Below are positions 1-7,346 of a stretch of DNA of 64,000 bases, piece by piece. Location: NCBI RefSeq assembly GCF_007096885.1, contig NZ_VJNO01000004.1:124001-188000 (forward strand), in the 5' to 3' direction. The notes beneath the pieces are model-generated. The model made no database searches. It saw nothing but the letters and a program-made list of their open reading frames with translations, and was not told the origin of the DNA. The translations under genes and the position numbers were made by a program. Origin of the DNA: Streptomyces sp. 130. GTDB lineage: Bacteria > Actinomycetota > Actinomycetes > Streptomycetales > Streptomycetaceae. Positions within the stretch are counted from its first letter, which is position 1. The number at the start of each line of letters is the position of its first letter.

Positions 1-409
1 CCCGGTCGAAGGCGTTGGCCACGACGTCCGGCCAGGCGCGGCGGTCGTCGGTCCAGGTCTCCGTGACCCGGGTACCGCCCGCCACCGCCTCGAAACGGTA
101 GTCCCAGGTGGCGATCGGCCCGCGCAGCAACGGCCGCCGCACACCGATCGCGTGGACCCGGAACGCGAACCGCCGGCCCGGATCGGCCGCCGTCACCGTG
201 CACCGCGTCGTCCAGCTCACCGGCCCCCGCCTGTTGCGGCCGTCGAAGACCATGCCGACGTAGGCCTCCCGGCGCTCCCCCCGTACCCGGGCGCCCAGGT
301 TCTCCGGGCTCCAGCGGCCCATCGCCGTGGGGTCGCTCAGCCGGGCGTACACCTCCAGCGGTCCGGTGTGCACGACGATGCTGTCCGACACGGACATGGT
401 GCGGGGCAT
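1..409 (-). CDS. SRPBCC/polyketide-cyclase-like protein, 3' end beyond window
   Basis: I translated this from the complement starting at the ATG at 409; about 136 codons are open to the window edge, so the C-terminus is missing. The protein begins MPRTMSVSDSIVV and carries the START-like layout of COG3832-type SRPBCC proteins: an N-terminal strand, a DPTAMGRWSPE segment where these proteins usually have the first helix and a Trp-x-P/S, then alternating strands (SWTTRCTV, WDYRFEAV, TRVTETWT). Such proteins bind a small hydrophobic ligand in a helix-grip pocket; the ligand here cannot be told. It is transcribed divergently from the radical SAM gene with about 220 bases between them. Confidence is good for the fold and low for function. 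Confidence 0.75.
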   Translation of the reverse strand, partial: MPRTMSVSDSIVVHTGPLEVYARLSDPTAMGRWSPENLGARVRGERREAYVGMVFDGRNRRGPVSWTTRCTVTAADPGRRFAFRVHAIGVRRPLLRGPIATWDYRFEAVAGGTRVTETWTDDRRAWPDVVANAFDR

Positions 410-510
410 GGAGCACTCCGTTCAGCGGCCGGCCGCGGTCACCACCGGGCGTCGGTCCGGCCGCACGGCCGACGGGCTCCCGCCCGCACACCTTACTGAC
501 TGGTCACATA

Positions 511-596
511 GGATGCGGCAGCGGGGAGTGACGCATCCGGCAGCGGGGACGAGAACGACCCGCGGCCGTGGTTCGTTGCACAGACGTCGCATCCGG
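511..596. promoter_or_regulatory. Repeat-bearing intergenic region between divergent genes
   Basis: The gap 410-628 holds an inverted repeat GGATGCG (511-517) / CGCATCC (532-538), a 12-base direct repeat CGGCAGCGGGGA at 516-527 and 538-549 (period 22), and a further copy of CGCATCCGG at 588-596. Such clustered half-sites between divergent genes are typical of operator regions, but no regulator can be assigned. Confidence 0.35.
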
Positions 597-628
597 AACA
601 CGCCGACGACCGACCGAGGAGCCCGCAC

Positions 629-1996
629 ATGCCCAGCCGTACCGATCCCAGCCGCACCGAGCCCGGCACCGCAGACCGCACCCGGCTCGTCGAACGGCTG
701 ATGGAGCAGTTCCCCCACGTGCCGCGTGAGGCGGTCATCAAGGAGGACCTGCTGCGCGGCGGCGTCGCCTTCGACGAGTCCGCGCTCAGCGACAACGAGG
801 GCGGTGACGTCAAGCCGAAGTCGTACTTCATCTTCTCCTTCGACCACGGCACCCTGCCCGAGCTCGGCGCGGCGGCCCTGCGACGCCCGCCGGAGGAGAT
901 CGTGCTCACCGGCGGCCCCTACGAGCTGCGGCGCACCGTCGTCTCCGTGCGCGTCAACCCGGCGTCCCCGTACCGCGTCGCGGCGGACGCGGACGGGATG
1001 CTCGGGCTCTACCTCGACGGCAGGCGCATCTCCGACGTCGGCCTGCCCCCGATGCCGGACTACTACCGGCACACGCTCGCCAACGGCAAGTCCGTGATGG
1101 AGGTCGCCCCGACCATCCAGTGGGGCTACCTCGTCTACCTCACCGTCTTCCGCGTCTGCCAGTACTTCGGCGCGAAGGAGGAGTGCCAGTACTGCGACAT
1201 CAACCACAACTGGCGCCAGCACAAGGCGGCGGGCCGCCCGTACACCGGGGTGAAGCCCGTCGAGGAGGTGCTGGAGGCGCTGGAGATCATCGACCGGTAC
1301 GACACGGCGAAGACCTCGACGGCGTACACCCTCACCGGCGGCGCCATCACCTCGCACATCGGCGGCCGGGACGAGGCGGACTTCTACGGCCAGTACGCCA
1401 AGGCCATCGAGGAGCGTTTCCCGGGCCGCTGGATCGGGAAGGTCGTCGCCCAGGCCCTGCCCAAGGCGGACGTCCAGCGGTTCCACGACTACGGGGTGCA
1501 GATCTACCACCCCAACTACGAGGTGTGGGACCGGCGGCTGTTCGAGCTGTACTGCCCGGGCAAGGAGCGCTACGTCGGCCGTGACGAGTGGCACCGCCGC
1601 ATCCTCGACTCCGCCGACGTCTTCGGCGCCCGCAACGTCATCCCGAACTTCGTGGCCGGGGTCGAGATGGCCGAGCCGTTCGGTTTCACCACGGTGAAGG
1701 AAGCCATCGACTCGACCACGGAGGGCCTGCGCTTCTTCATGTCGCACGGCATCACCCCGCGCTTCACCACCTGGTGCCCGGAGCCGACGACCCCGCTCGG
1801 CAAGACCAACCCGGACGGGGCGCCGCTGGAGTACCACATCCGGCTCCTGGAGTCGTACCGGGCGACGATGGAGGAGTTCGGGCTCAGCTCGCCTCCCGGT
1901 TACGGCCCGCCCGGCGCGGGGAACGCGGTGTTCTCCGTCAGCTCCTTCATGGACAGCCTGCCGGCCGCCCCCGAGGACGCCCCCGGAGCGGACTGA
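629..1996 (+). CDS. Radical SAM protein with CX8CX2C cysteine spacing
   Basis: 455 residues; the start ATG is preceded by GAGGAG seven bases upstream. Cysteines at residues 177, 186 and 189 lie in the segment VCQYFGAKEECQYCDI, giving C-X8-C-X2-C instead of the classical C-X3-C-X2-C that holds the [4Fe-4S] cluster which cleaves S-adenosylmethionine. The third cysteine is preceded by an aromatic residue and followed by DI, as usual for radical SAM proteins. A TGG motif (TLTGGAIT) follows at the position of the SAM-amino-binding GGE, and the later segments YHPNYEVWDRRLF, VIPNFVAGVEM and a final FTTWCPEPTTPLG resemble the TIM-barrel strands of BioB/ThiH-like enzymes. The substrate is unknown. It converges on the LysR gene with only four bases between stops. 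Confidence 0.8.
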   Translation: MPSRTDPSRTEPGTADRTRLVERLMEQFPHVPREAVIKEDLLRGGVAFDESALSDNEGGDVKPKSYFIFSFDHGTLPELGAAALRRPPEEIVLTGGPYELRRTVVSVRVNPASPYRVAADADGMLGLYLDGRRISDVGLPPMPDYYRHTLANGKSVMEVAPTIQWGYLVYLTVFRVCQYFGAKEECQYCDINHNWRQHKAAGRPYTGVKPVEEVLEALEIIDRYDTAKTSTAYTLTGGAITSHIGGRDEADFYGQYAKAIEERFPGRWIGKVVAQALPKADVQRFHDYGVQIYHPNYEVWDRRLFELYCPGKERYVGRDEWHRRILDSADVFGARNVIPNFVAGVEMAEPFGFTTVKEAIDSTTEGLRFFMSHGITPRFTTWCPEPTTPLGKTNPDGAPLEYHIRLLESYRATMEEFGLSSPPGYGPPGAGNAVFSVSSFMDSLPAAPEDAPGAD

Positions 1997-2000
1997 GCGG

Positions 2001-2885
2001 TTACGCCTCCGAGGCGAGCTCGCGCACCACGCGGGCGAAGCCCCGCACCAGCGCCGTGTCCGCGCCGTCCGCCCAGGCCAGGACCACGCGCAGCGGCTCG
2101 ACGTCGGTGAGCGGCACCCAGGACAGGTCGGGGCGCGCGTAGTAGCGGGCCATGCTCTCGGGCGCGAAGCAGATCGCGGAGCCCTGCGCCACCTGCTCCA
2201 GCATCTCCTCGACGTTGTCGTTGGTCGGCCCCCAGACCGGGGCCGACCCGTCGGGGCGCGGGTTGACGGCCCACCAGTCCACCCACTCCCGGGGCGCCCG
2301 GCGCGTCCACAGCAGCGGCTCGTCCTTGACCTCGAGGACACTGACGCCGGAGCGGGAAGCCAGCGGGTGTCCCGTGGGCAGGCCGACGACGCGGGGCTCG
2401 GTGTGGACCGGTTCGCACGTGAGCCCGGTCAGGTCGTTGGGCAGCCAGACGAACGCCACGTCCGCGAGGCCGTCCCGCAGGGCGTCGGCCTCCTGCCCCC
2501 AGTCGTACCGCTTGGGCGCCACCCGCACCCCGGGGTGGCGGCGGGCGAACTCCGCGCGTGCCCTGGTGGTCAGTTCTCCCGCCCCGCTCGCCTCGAAGCC
2601 CACCCGCAGCACACCCGTCTCGCCCCTGGTGTGCCGCTCCGCCGCCGCGGTCACGCGCTCGGCCTGGCGCACGGTGAGCAGCGCCTCCGCGACCACATCG
2701 CGCCCCGCCGGGGTGGCCGAGATCCCGCCCGCGTGGCGGTCGAAGAGCTTCACGCCGAGCTCCGCCTCCAGGCTCTTGAGCGCGTACGAGAGAGCCGGCT
2801 GGCTGACGAAGAGCCTGCGGGCGGCCCGGCCCAGGTTCTCCTCCTCGGCCATCACGGTCAGGTAGTGCAGCTGGCGCAGTTCCAT
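2001..2885 (-). CDS. LysR-family transcriptional regulator
   Basis: 294 residues from the ATG at 2885 (MELRQLHYLTVMAEEENL), the standard LysR N-terminus; an upstream in-frame extension exists but lacks family similarity. The helix-turn-helix is at about residues 15-60 (RLFVSQPALSYALKSLE), followed by a linker helix and a periplasmic-binding-like effector domain to the C-terminus (LRVGFEASGAGE, then FVWLPNDLTG). It is divergent from the SDR gene at 3001, the classical arrangement in which a LysR protein controls its neighbour and itself through a shared intergenic region. The co-inducer is not predictable. Confidence 0.93.
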   Translation of the reverse strand: MELRQLHYLTVMAEEENLGRAARRLFVSQPALSYALKSLEAELGVKLFDRHAGGISATPAGRDVVAEALLTVRQAERVTAAAERHTRGETGVLRVGFEASGAGELTTRARAEFARRHPGVRVAPKRYDWGQEADALRDGLADVAFVWLPNDLTGLTCEPVHTEPRVVGLPTGHPLASRSGVSVLEVKDEPLLWTRRAPREWVDWWAVNPRPDGSAPVWGPTNDNVEEMLEQVAQGSAICFAPESMARYYARPDLSWVPLTDVEPLRVVLAWADGADTALVRGFARVVRELASEA

Positions 2886-2894
2886 GACGCGATC

Positions 2895-2909
2895 ATAAGT
2901 CGTCTTTAT
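2895..2909. promoter_or_regulatory. Candidate LysR box (T-N11-A)
   Basis: ATAA-N7-TTAT, which contains a T-N11-A core, sits nine bases upstream of the LysR start codon in the 115-base gap to the divergent SDR gene. T-N11-A with short inverted arms is the generic LysR recognition pattern. The arms are short and AT-rich against a GC-rich background. Confidence 0.45.
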
Positions 2910-3000
2910 CGCTCCGGAGAATCCTTGTCTTGGACCGCTCATGGGCGCGGATGACATAAAGGGACCACCGCAACGCGCCGACGGACAAACGGAGTTGGAC

Positions 3001-3870
3001 ATGAACACCGCACCCGCCACCCCCGCCCGCGACAACGCCCCGGGCCGCGTCTGGCTGATCACCGGTGCCTCCTCCGGCTTCGGCCGGTCCATCGCCGAGG
3101 CCGCCCTCGCCGCCGGTGACACCGTCGTCGCCACGGCCCGCCGGCCCGAGGCCCTTGACGCCCTCGTCGCCGCCCACCCCGACCGCGCGGTCGCCGTCCA
3201 GCTCGACGTCACCGACACCGCCCGCATCGCCGACGTCGTCGCGGACACCGTCCTCTGGTACGGGCGGATCGACGTGCTCGTGAACAACGCGGGCATGGGG
3301 CACATCGGCGCGGTCGAGGAGACCGGCGACCGCGAGCTGCGCGACCTCATGGACCTCCACTTCTTCGGTCCCGCGGCGCTGGTCCGGGCCGTGCTGCCGC
3401 ACATGCGCCGCAACGGTTCGGGCGCCGTGGTCCAGATGAGCAGCATGGGCGGCCGGTTCACCTTCCCCGGCGTCGGCGGCTACTCCGCGACGAAGTTCGC
3501 CCTGGAGGGCCTGTCCGAAGCGCTGGCCGCCGAGGTGGCGCCGCACGGCATCAAGGTGCTCATCGTCGAACCCGGCTCCTTCCGCACCGGGTTCGCCGGC
3601 GGCGCCCTCCGCCAGTCCGCGCCCCTGGACGCCTACGCGGACTCCGTCGGCCCGGTCCGCAGCGGTCTGCCCGACTCGGACGGCAAGCAGGAGGGCGACC
3701 CGGCGAAGGCCGCCGCGGCCATCCTGACCGCGCTGGACGCGGAGGACACCCCGCTGCGGCTGCCGCTCGGCAACGACGCGACGGACGCGGTGCTCGGCGC
3801 GCTCGACGCCTCCCGCGCCGAAGTGCTCGCCTGGGAGAAGGTCAGCCGCTCCACCGGGTTCGACGCCTGA
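3001..3870 (+). CDS. SDR-family oxidoreductase
   Basis: 289 residues. Start chosen at ATG 3001, with GGAG six bases upstream; an in-frame ATG at 2941 lacks a ribosome site. Classical short-chain dehydrogenase features are all present: cofactor loop TGASSGFG near residue 20, NNAG near residue 96, a catalytic Ser (MSSMGG) and YSATK with the catalytic Tyr and Lys near residue 160. The substrate loop is of the length seen in ketoacyl-reductase-like and KR-type SDRs. NAD(P)H preference is uncertain because the residue after the first glycine loop region (ATARRPE) suggests NADPH. Divergent from the LysR regulator that probably controls it. Confidence 0.92.
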   Translation: MNTAPATPARDNAPGRVWLITGASSGFGRSIAEAALAAGDTVVATARRPEALDALVAAHPDRAVAVQLDVTDTARIADVVADTVLWYGRIDVLVNNAGMGHIGAVEETGDRELRDLMDLHFFGPAALVRAVLPHMRRNGSGAVVQMSSMGGRFTFPGVGGYSATKFALEGLSEALAAEVAPHGIKVLIVEPGSFRTGFAGGALRQSAPLDAYADSVGPVRSGLPDSDGKQEGDPAKAAAAILTALDAEDTPLRLPLGNDATDAVLGALDASRAEVLAWEKVSRSTGFDA

Positions 3871-3875
3871 CGGCC

Positions 3876-3934
3876 GGCGGGCGCGTGCCCGCCCGCGCGT
3901 GTGGGCCGGAGCGCGCGCCCCGGCACACACGCGC
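3876..3934 (+). terminator. Hairpins after the SDR gene
   Basis: GGCGGGC-GCGT-GCCCGCC at 3876-3893 begins five bases after the SDR stop, and a second, longer imperfect stem pairs GCGCGTGTG (3895-3903) with CACACGCGC (3926-3934). There is no T-tract, as is common for Streptomyces terminators. Confidence 0.6.
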
Positions 3935-4017
3935 ATTCGTGCTTCACATGGGGGTGGGGAGCGGCCGGTGAGGGAAAGTAAGCGGAACAGAGCACCCCGA
4001 TTGTAAAGGCGGCGCCC

Positions 4018-4569
4018 ATGCTGCACGGTGTCGATGTCAGCGCCTATCAGTCCTCGTTCGACACGGACGGACTGGACTTCGTCTTCATCAAGGCCACCGA
4101 GGGCCGTTCGTACGTCAATCCACGGCTGACCGACCAGACGAAACGGGCCCGCGACGCCGAATGCGTCGTCGGCTTCTACCACTTCCTGTGGCCCGGGAAC
4201 ATCACGGCGCAGGCCGAGTACTTCCTGAGCAAGGCGCCCGAGAAGGCCGGAGACCTGCTTGCCGTCGACTGGGAACAGAACGGCGAGGGCACCCGGCCGA
4301 GCAACGCCGAGAAGGACCGCTTCATCCGCGAGGTCAAGCGTCTGCGGCCGCACCACCGGGTCCTGCTCTACTGCAACCGTCACTTCTGGCTGAACCACGA
4401 CACCACGTCGTACGCCGGGGACGGGCTCTGGATCGCCGACTACGTGAAGGCGGGCCATCCGCGCATCAAGGCTTCCTGGCGCATCCACCAGTACACCGAC
4501 CAGCCGCTCGACAAGGACGTCGCCGACTTCTCCTCCCGCTCCGCGATGCGCGCCTGGGCCCGGAAGTGA
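4018..4569 (+). CDS. GH25 muramidase-like protein without signal peptide
   Basis: 183 residues. The protein opens directly in the catalytic barrel (MLHGVDVSAYQ) with no room for a signal peptide. GH25 landmarks are DVSAYQ at the first strand (catalytic-site Asp), FIKATEG, VVGFYHFLWPGN, and LLAVDWEQ carrying the Asp/Glu pair on the central strand. GH25 enzymes cleave the MurNAc-GlcNAc bond of peptidoglycan. At about 180 residues it is the bare catalytic domain. Lack of an export signal makes it either a cytoplasmic/lysis-released enzyme or one exported by another route. It stands alone, about 150 bases after the SDR terminator. Compare the secreted GH25 at 30049-30939. Confidence 0.85.
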   Translation: MLHGVDVSAYQSSFDTDGLDFVFIKATEGRSYVNPRLTDQTKRARDAECVVGFYHFLWPGNITAQAEYFLSKAPEKAGDLLAVDWEQNGEGTRPSNAEKDRFIREVKRLRPHHRVLLYCNRHFWLNHDTTSYAGDGLWIADYVKAGHPRIKASWRIHQYTDQPLDKDVADFSSRSAMRAWARK

Positions 4570-4585
4570 CGCCCGCCGGCAGCGG

Positions 4586-4738
4586 TCAGCAGGACTGCAG
4601 CTCCAGGCCGTGGGCGTACGGCCCCGAGGCGTCGCCACTGGCCCGTACGGCACCGATCAGCTGCGGCAGCACGGCGTCGTAGAAGCGGAAGCAGTCGGCG
4701 AACCGGTCGACCAGCAGGCGGGGATGCAGCGCGTCCAC
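4586..4738 (-). pseudogene. Truncated VOC/glyoxalase-like gene remnant
   Basis: A 50-codon frame from GTG 4738 (GAAGGGG upstream) reads HPRLLVDRFADCFRFYDAVL, which matches the opening of actinobacterial VOC-family proteins, where the usual text is RLLVDDFxACFRFYRDVLG. Only the first beta-alpha unit remains; the rest, with the metal-binding residues, is missing and the frame ends in an unrelated tail (GLELQSC). It lies divergent to the MarR gene, separated by a strong dyad, so it is probably the decayed former target of that regulator. A short functional protein cannot be excluded. Confidence 0.6.
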
Positions 4739-4752
4739 GGAGACCCCTTCAG

Positions 4753-4783
4753 TAGGTGCGCACCCATCATTGGCGCGCCCCTA
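4753..4783. promoter_or_regulatory. Candidate MarR operator dyad
   Basis: TAGGTGCGCACC (4753-4764) and GGCGCGCCCCTA (4772-4783) form inverted arms matching at 10 of 12 positions around a 7-base spacer. It lies between the divergent VOC remnant and the MarR gene and its right arm runs into TACGAT, a possible -10 box directly ahead of the MarR ATG at 4795. Confidence 0.55.
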
Positions 4784-4794
4784 CGATATACCTG

Positions 4795-5256
4795 ATGAAC
4801 GAAACCCCTCCCAGTCTCCTGGGTATGACGACCTACCTCATGTCCAAGACCGGCAAGGCGGCACGCGGCCGGCTCGCGGACCGCCTTGCCGAACGCGGGC
4901 TGAGGCTCTGGCACATGGCGGTGCTCGCCGCCCTGGCCGACTTCGGCCCCCATGTGCAGCGCGAACTCGCCGCGCGGCTCTCGATCGACCGCAGCGACGT
5001 CGTGAAGATCGTGGACGGGCTCGCCGCCTCCGGCCTGGTGGAGCGGGCCCGCGACACGGCCGACCGGCGCCGCGTCACGGTCACCGCCACACCGGCCGGC
5101 CGCGCCCTGCTGGAAAGCCTCAAGTCCGAGGCGCTGGCCGTGCAGGACGACATCCTCGCGCCCCTGACCCCCCGCGAACGCGCCCAGCTGACCGCCCTGT
5201 TGCTCCGCGTCCACGACGGGGCGCGCGAGAACGCGCCGGCCCGGCCAGGTCGCTGA
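4795..5256 (+). CDS. MarR-family transcriptional regulator
   Basis: 153 residues from ATG 4795. Winged-helix MarR fold: dimerisation helix at the N-terminus, then LADFGPHVQRELAARL (helix-turn) and IDRSDVVKIVDGLAASGLV (recognition helix) at about residues 50-85, and the wing DTADRRRVTVTATPAG with the conserved D-x-R-x-R-x-V pattern. The C-terminal LTPRERAQLTALLLRV helix completes the dimer interface. MarR proteins usually repress a neighbouring detoxification or export gene until a phenolic or oxidant ligand binds. Here the divergent neighbour is only a VOC fragment, so its current target is unclear. Confidence 0.92.
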   Translation: MNETPPSLLGMTTYLMSKTGKAARGRLADRLAERGLRLWHMAVLAALADFGPHVQRELAARLSIDRSDVVKIVDGLAASGLVERARDTADRRRVTVTATPAGRALLESLKSEALAVQDDILAPLTPRERAQLTALLLRVHDGARENAPARPGR

Positions 5257-5291
5257 CCCCTCCGGGCCACCGGGTGCGGCAGAATTCCCCG

Positions 5292-5561
5292 GTGACCACA
5301 CCCGCGGCGCAGCCGCCTCGTGACCGCGCGCTCGGACGCGGCATCACCACCCTCATCCCGCAGTCCGCGCCGGCCACACCGGCCGAACAGGCGGCGGCCG
5401 TACTGACCGCGATGCGCACCGTTCCGGTGCGCGTCGGCGTACTCCAGGCGGCCGTGGTGCTGCTGGAGGAACGGGTGCGCGCCACCCGGGACGAGGCGGA
5501 GCGGGCCGCCGCGGCGACGACCGTGGCCATGCTCCGCAGCGCCATCGGGCAGGCCGGCTGA
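5292..5561 (+). CDS. Small hypothetical protein with ParB-like N-terminal stretch
   Basis: 89 residues from GTG 5292; no strong ribosome site. After a short Pro/Arg-rich start comes RALGRGITTLIP, which resembles the (L)GRGLxALIP segment at the N-terminus of ParB proteins that touches ParA. The rest (about residues 35-89) is predicted as two Ala-rich helices with LEERVRATRDEAERAA, likely a short coiled coil. There is no ParB box, HTH or CTPase motif. Function unknown; the similarity may be coincidental. It follows MarR by 35 bases and may be co-transcribed. Confidence 0.55.
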   Translation: MTTPAAQPPRDRALGRGITTLIPQSAPATPAEQAAAVLTAMRTVPVRVGVLQAAVVLLEERVRATRDEAERAAAATTVAMLRSAIGQAG

Positions 5562-5621
5562 CCGGCTCATCGGTCACTCCGCCGAATCCTCATCGCGCCG
5601 GCGCCGGAAGTGAGCCATCCT

Positions 5622-5652
5622 GTTCACCGCTCCCCGCCCGGGAGCGGTGAAC
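5622..5652. terminator. Perfect 13-bp hairpin between 5.6-kb genes
   Basis: GTTCACCGCTCCC - CGCCC - GGGAGCGGTGAAC is a perfect stem. It ends 20 bases before the TTG start of the esterase, so it is either the terminator of the MarR/small-protein unit or an operator in the esterase leader. Confidence 0.6.
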
Positions 5653-5671
5653 GAAGGGCGGTCGGGACGCG

Positions 5672-7153
5672 TTGTCGAACAGCAGGGTGTACGAGACGGC
5701 AAGCGGTCGGGTGCGCGGACGCGCACCGCACGGTGGCGTCGTCGCCGTCCTCGGAATCCCGTACGCAGAACCGCCGTTCGGCGAGAACCGCTTTCACGCT
5801 CCGCTTCCGCGCGCCCCGTGGCCCGGTGTCCGCGACTGCACCGGGTTCGGGCCCATCGCGCCCCAGTCCGCCGAGCTGCCCGGCGCCCCCGTCTGGTCGC
5901 CCGGTGACGAGGACGTCCTGAGCCTCAACATCTGGACCCCGGAGGCGGCGGCGGGCCCGCTGCCCGTCCTCGTCTGGATACACGGCGGCGCCTACACCTT
6001 CGGATCGAGCGCGCAACCGGACTTCGACGGTACGGCCCTGGCCCGCACCGGCCTCGTCGTCGTGACGCTGAACTACCGCGTCGGCTACGAGGGCTTCGGT
6101 CACGTCCCGGACGACGCCCGCCCGCCCAACCGTGGCCTGCTCGACCAGATCGCCGCCCTCGAATGGGTCCGCGACAACATCGCCGCGTTCGGGGGAGCCC
6201 CGGACAACGTCACCCTGGCCGGACAGTCGGCCGGAGCGACCTCCGCGGTCTGCCTGATGGTGATGGACCGCGCGCACGGGCTCTTCCGCCGGGTGATCGC
6301 GCACAGCGCGGTCGGCCCCGTCTTCGCCCCGGAACTCGCCGAGCGGGTCGCGGCGCGCGTGGCCGCCGCCGCGGGGATGCCTACGACCCGTGCCACCCCG
6401 AGGGAGTTGCTCGCGGCCTCGGACGAGGTCGTCGGGGACTACCGTGGGAACCCCGGCTCCGGGCAGCTGCACTGGGACCCGGTCGTCTACGGCCCGGTCG
6501 CCGACGGGCACCTCCTGCGCGACGACCCGGTGGCCCTCCTCGCCTCCGGAGCCGCCCGGGACGTCGATCTCCTCGTCTGCCACACGACCGAGGAGTACTG
6601 GCTGATGGACGCCGTCGGCAGCAGCGTCCCGGTCCCCACGGACGAGCGGCTGCACCGCTTCGCCGCGGACTTCGGCCTGCCGCCGGGGCTCGTCGACGGG
6701 TACCGCGCGCTCATGCCCGGTGCCGGACCGCACGACATCCACCTCGCCGTGTACGGGGACCTGATGTTCGGCGAGTACAGCACCCGGCTCGCCGAGGCCC
6801 ACGCGGCGGCCGGAGGCCGGGCCTTCCTCTCCCGGTTCGACCGCAGGGGCGGGGGAGTGCGGGCCTGGCACTGCGCCGACGTGCCCTTCGCCTTCGGCAA
6901 CGTGGACGACGCGCGTACCCGGTTCCTCATCGGCGGCACCGCGCCCACGCCCGACGACCGGGACCTCGCGGACCGGATGACCTCGGCCTGGGCCGGGTTC
7001 GCGGCCACCGGTGACCCCGGCTGGGAGCCGGGCGCCGGGCACCTCAGGGTGTGGGGCACGCCGGACCGCGCGGCGGCCTTCGGGCACTGGCGGGACAGCG
7101 ACGCGGTCCGGGCGCTGTGGGCCGCGTACACCTACCGTCCCGCCCGCTCCTGA
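5672..7153 (+). CDS. Type B carboxylesterase
   Basis: 493 residues from TTG 5672; GAAGGG lies upstream and an alternative GTG at 5687 has no suitable ribosome site. Alpha/beta-hydrolase of the carboxylesterase/para-nitrobenzyl-esterase family: the EDVLSLNIWTP signature near residue 80, oxyanion-hole HGGAYTFGS near 105, nucleophile elbow LAGQSAGATS near 190, a TTEEYW segment in the position of the acid residue, and RAWHCADVPFAFGN with the catalytic His near 405. The length fits the family. There is no signal peptide. Likely hydrolyses esters of small aromatic or acyl compounds; substrate unknown. Confidence 0.93.
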   Translation: MSNSRVYETASGRVRGRAPHGGVVAVLGIPYAEPPFGENRFHAPLPRAPWPGVRDCTGFGPIAPQSAELPGAPVWSPGDEDVLSLNIWTPEAAAGPLPVLVWIHGGAYTFGSSAQPDFDGTALARTGLVVVTLNYRVGYEGFGHVPDDARPPNRGLLDQIAALEWVRDNIAAFGGAPDNVTLAGQSAGATSAVCLMVMDRAHGLFRRVIAHSAVGPVFAPELAERVAARVAAAAGMPTTRATPRELLAASDEVVGDYRGNPGSGQLHWDPVVYGPVADGHLLRDDPVALLASGAARDVDLLVCHTTEEYWLMDAVGSSVPVPTDERLHRFAADFGLPPGLVDGYRALMPGAGPHDIHLAVYGDLMFGEYSTRLAEAHAAAGGRAFLSRFDRRGGGVRAWHCADVPFAFGNVDDARTRFLIGGTAPTPDDRDLADRMTSAWAGFAATGDPGWEPGAGHLRVWGTPDRAAAFGHWRDSDAVRALWAAYTYRPARS

Positions 7154-7265
7154 CACGTCGTTCACGCCGGGGCGGTCGCAGCGTCCCGGCGCGGGCGGCC
7201 CGCGCGGTCTGTCATTGGCATGGACCTGCTAACAACTTCTCCGCTACAGTCCGGAACGGCACACT

Positions 7266-7281
7266 CTGAGAGCGCTCTCAG
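7266..7281. promoter_or_regulatory. Perfect 16-bp palindrome CTGAGAGCGCTCTCAG
   Basis: It lies 65 bases before the protease start. The inner TGAGAGCGCTCTCA differs from the CebR (LacI-family) operator TGGGAGCGCTCCCA by one symmetric change, so a LacI-family repressor is the best guess for the binder. Confidence 0.6.
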
Positions 7282-7346
7282 CGAGGACGCCTCGGACGCC
7301 TGCTGTTCCTCCCCCACCCAGCCGGAACAACAGAAGGGCCAAGACC

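Noticed and set aside
422..2341. 639-codon open frame on the complement across the radical SAM gene
   Set aside because: It is the antisense shadow of a well-supported gene; composition is Arg/Gly/Val-rich with no motif.
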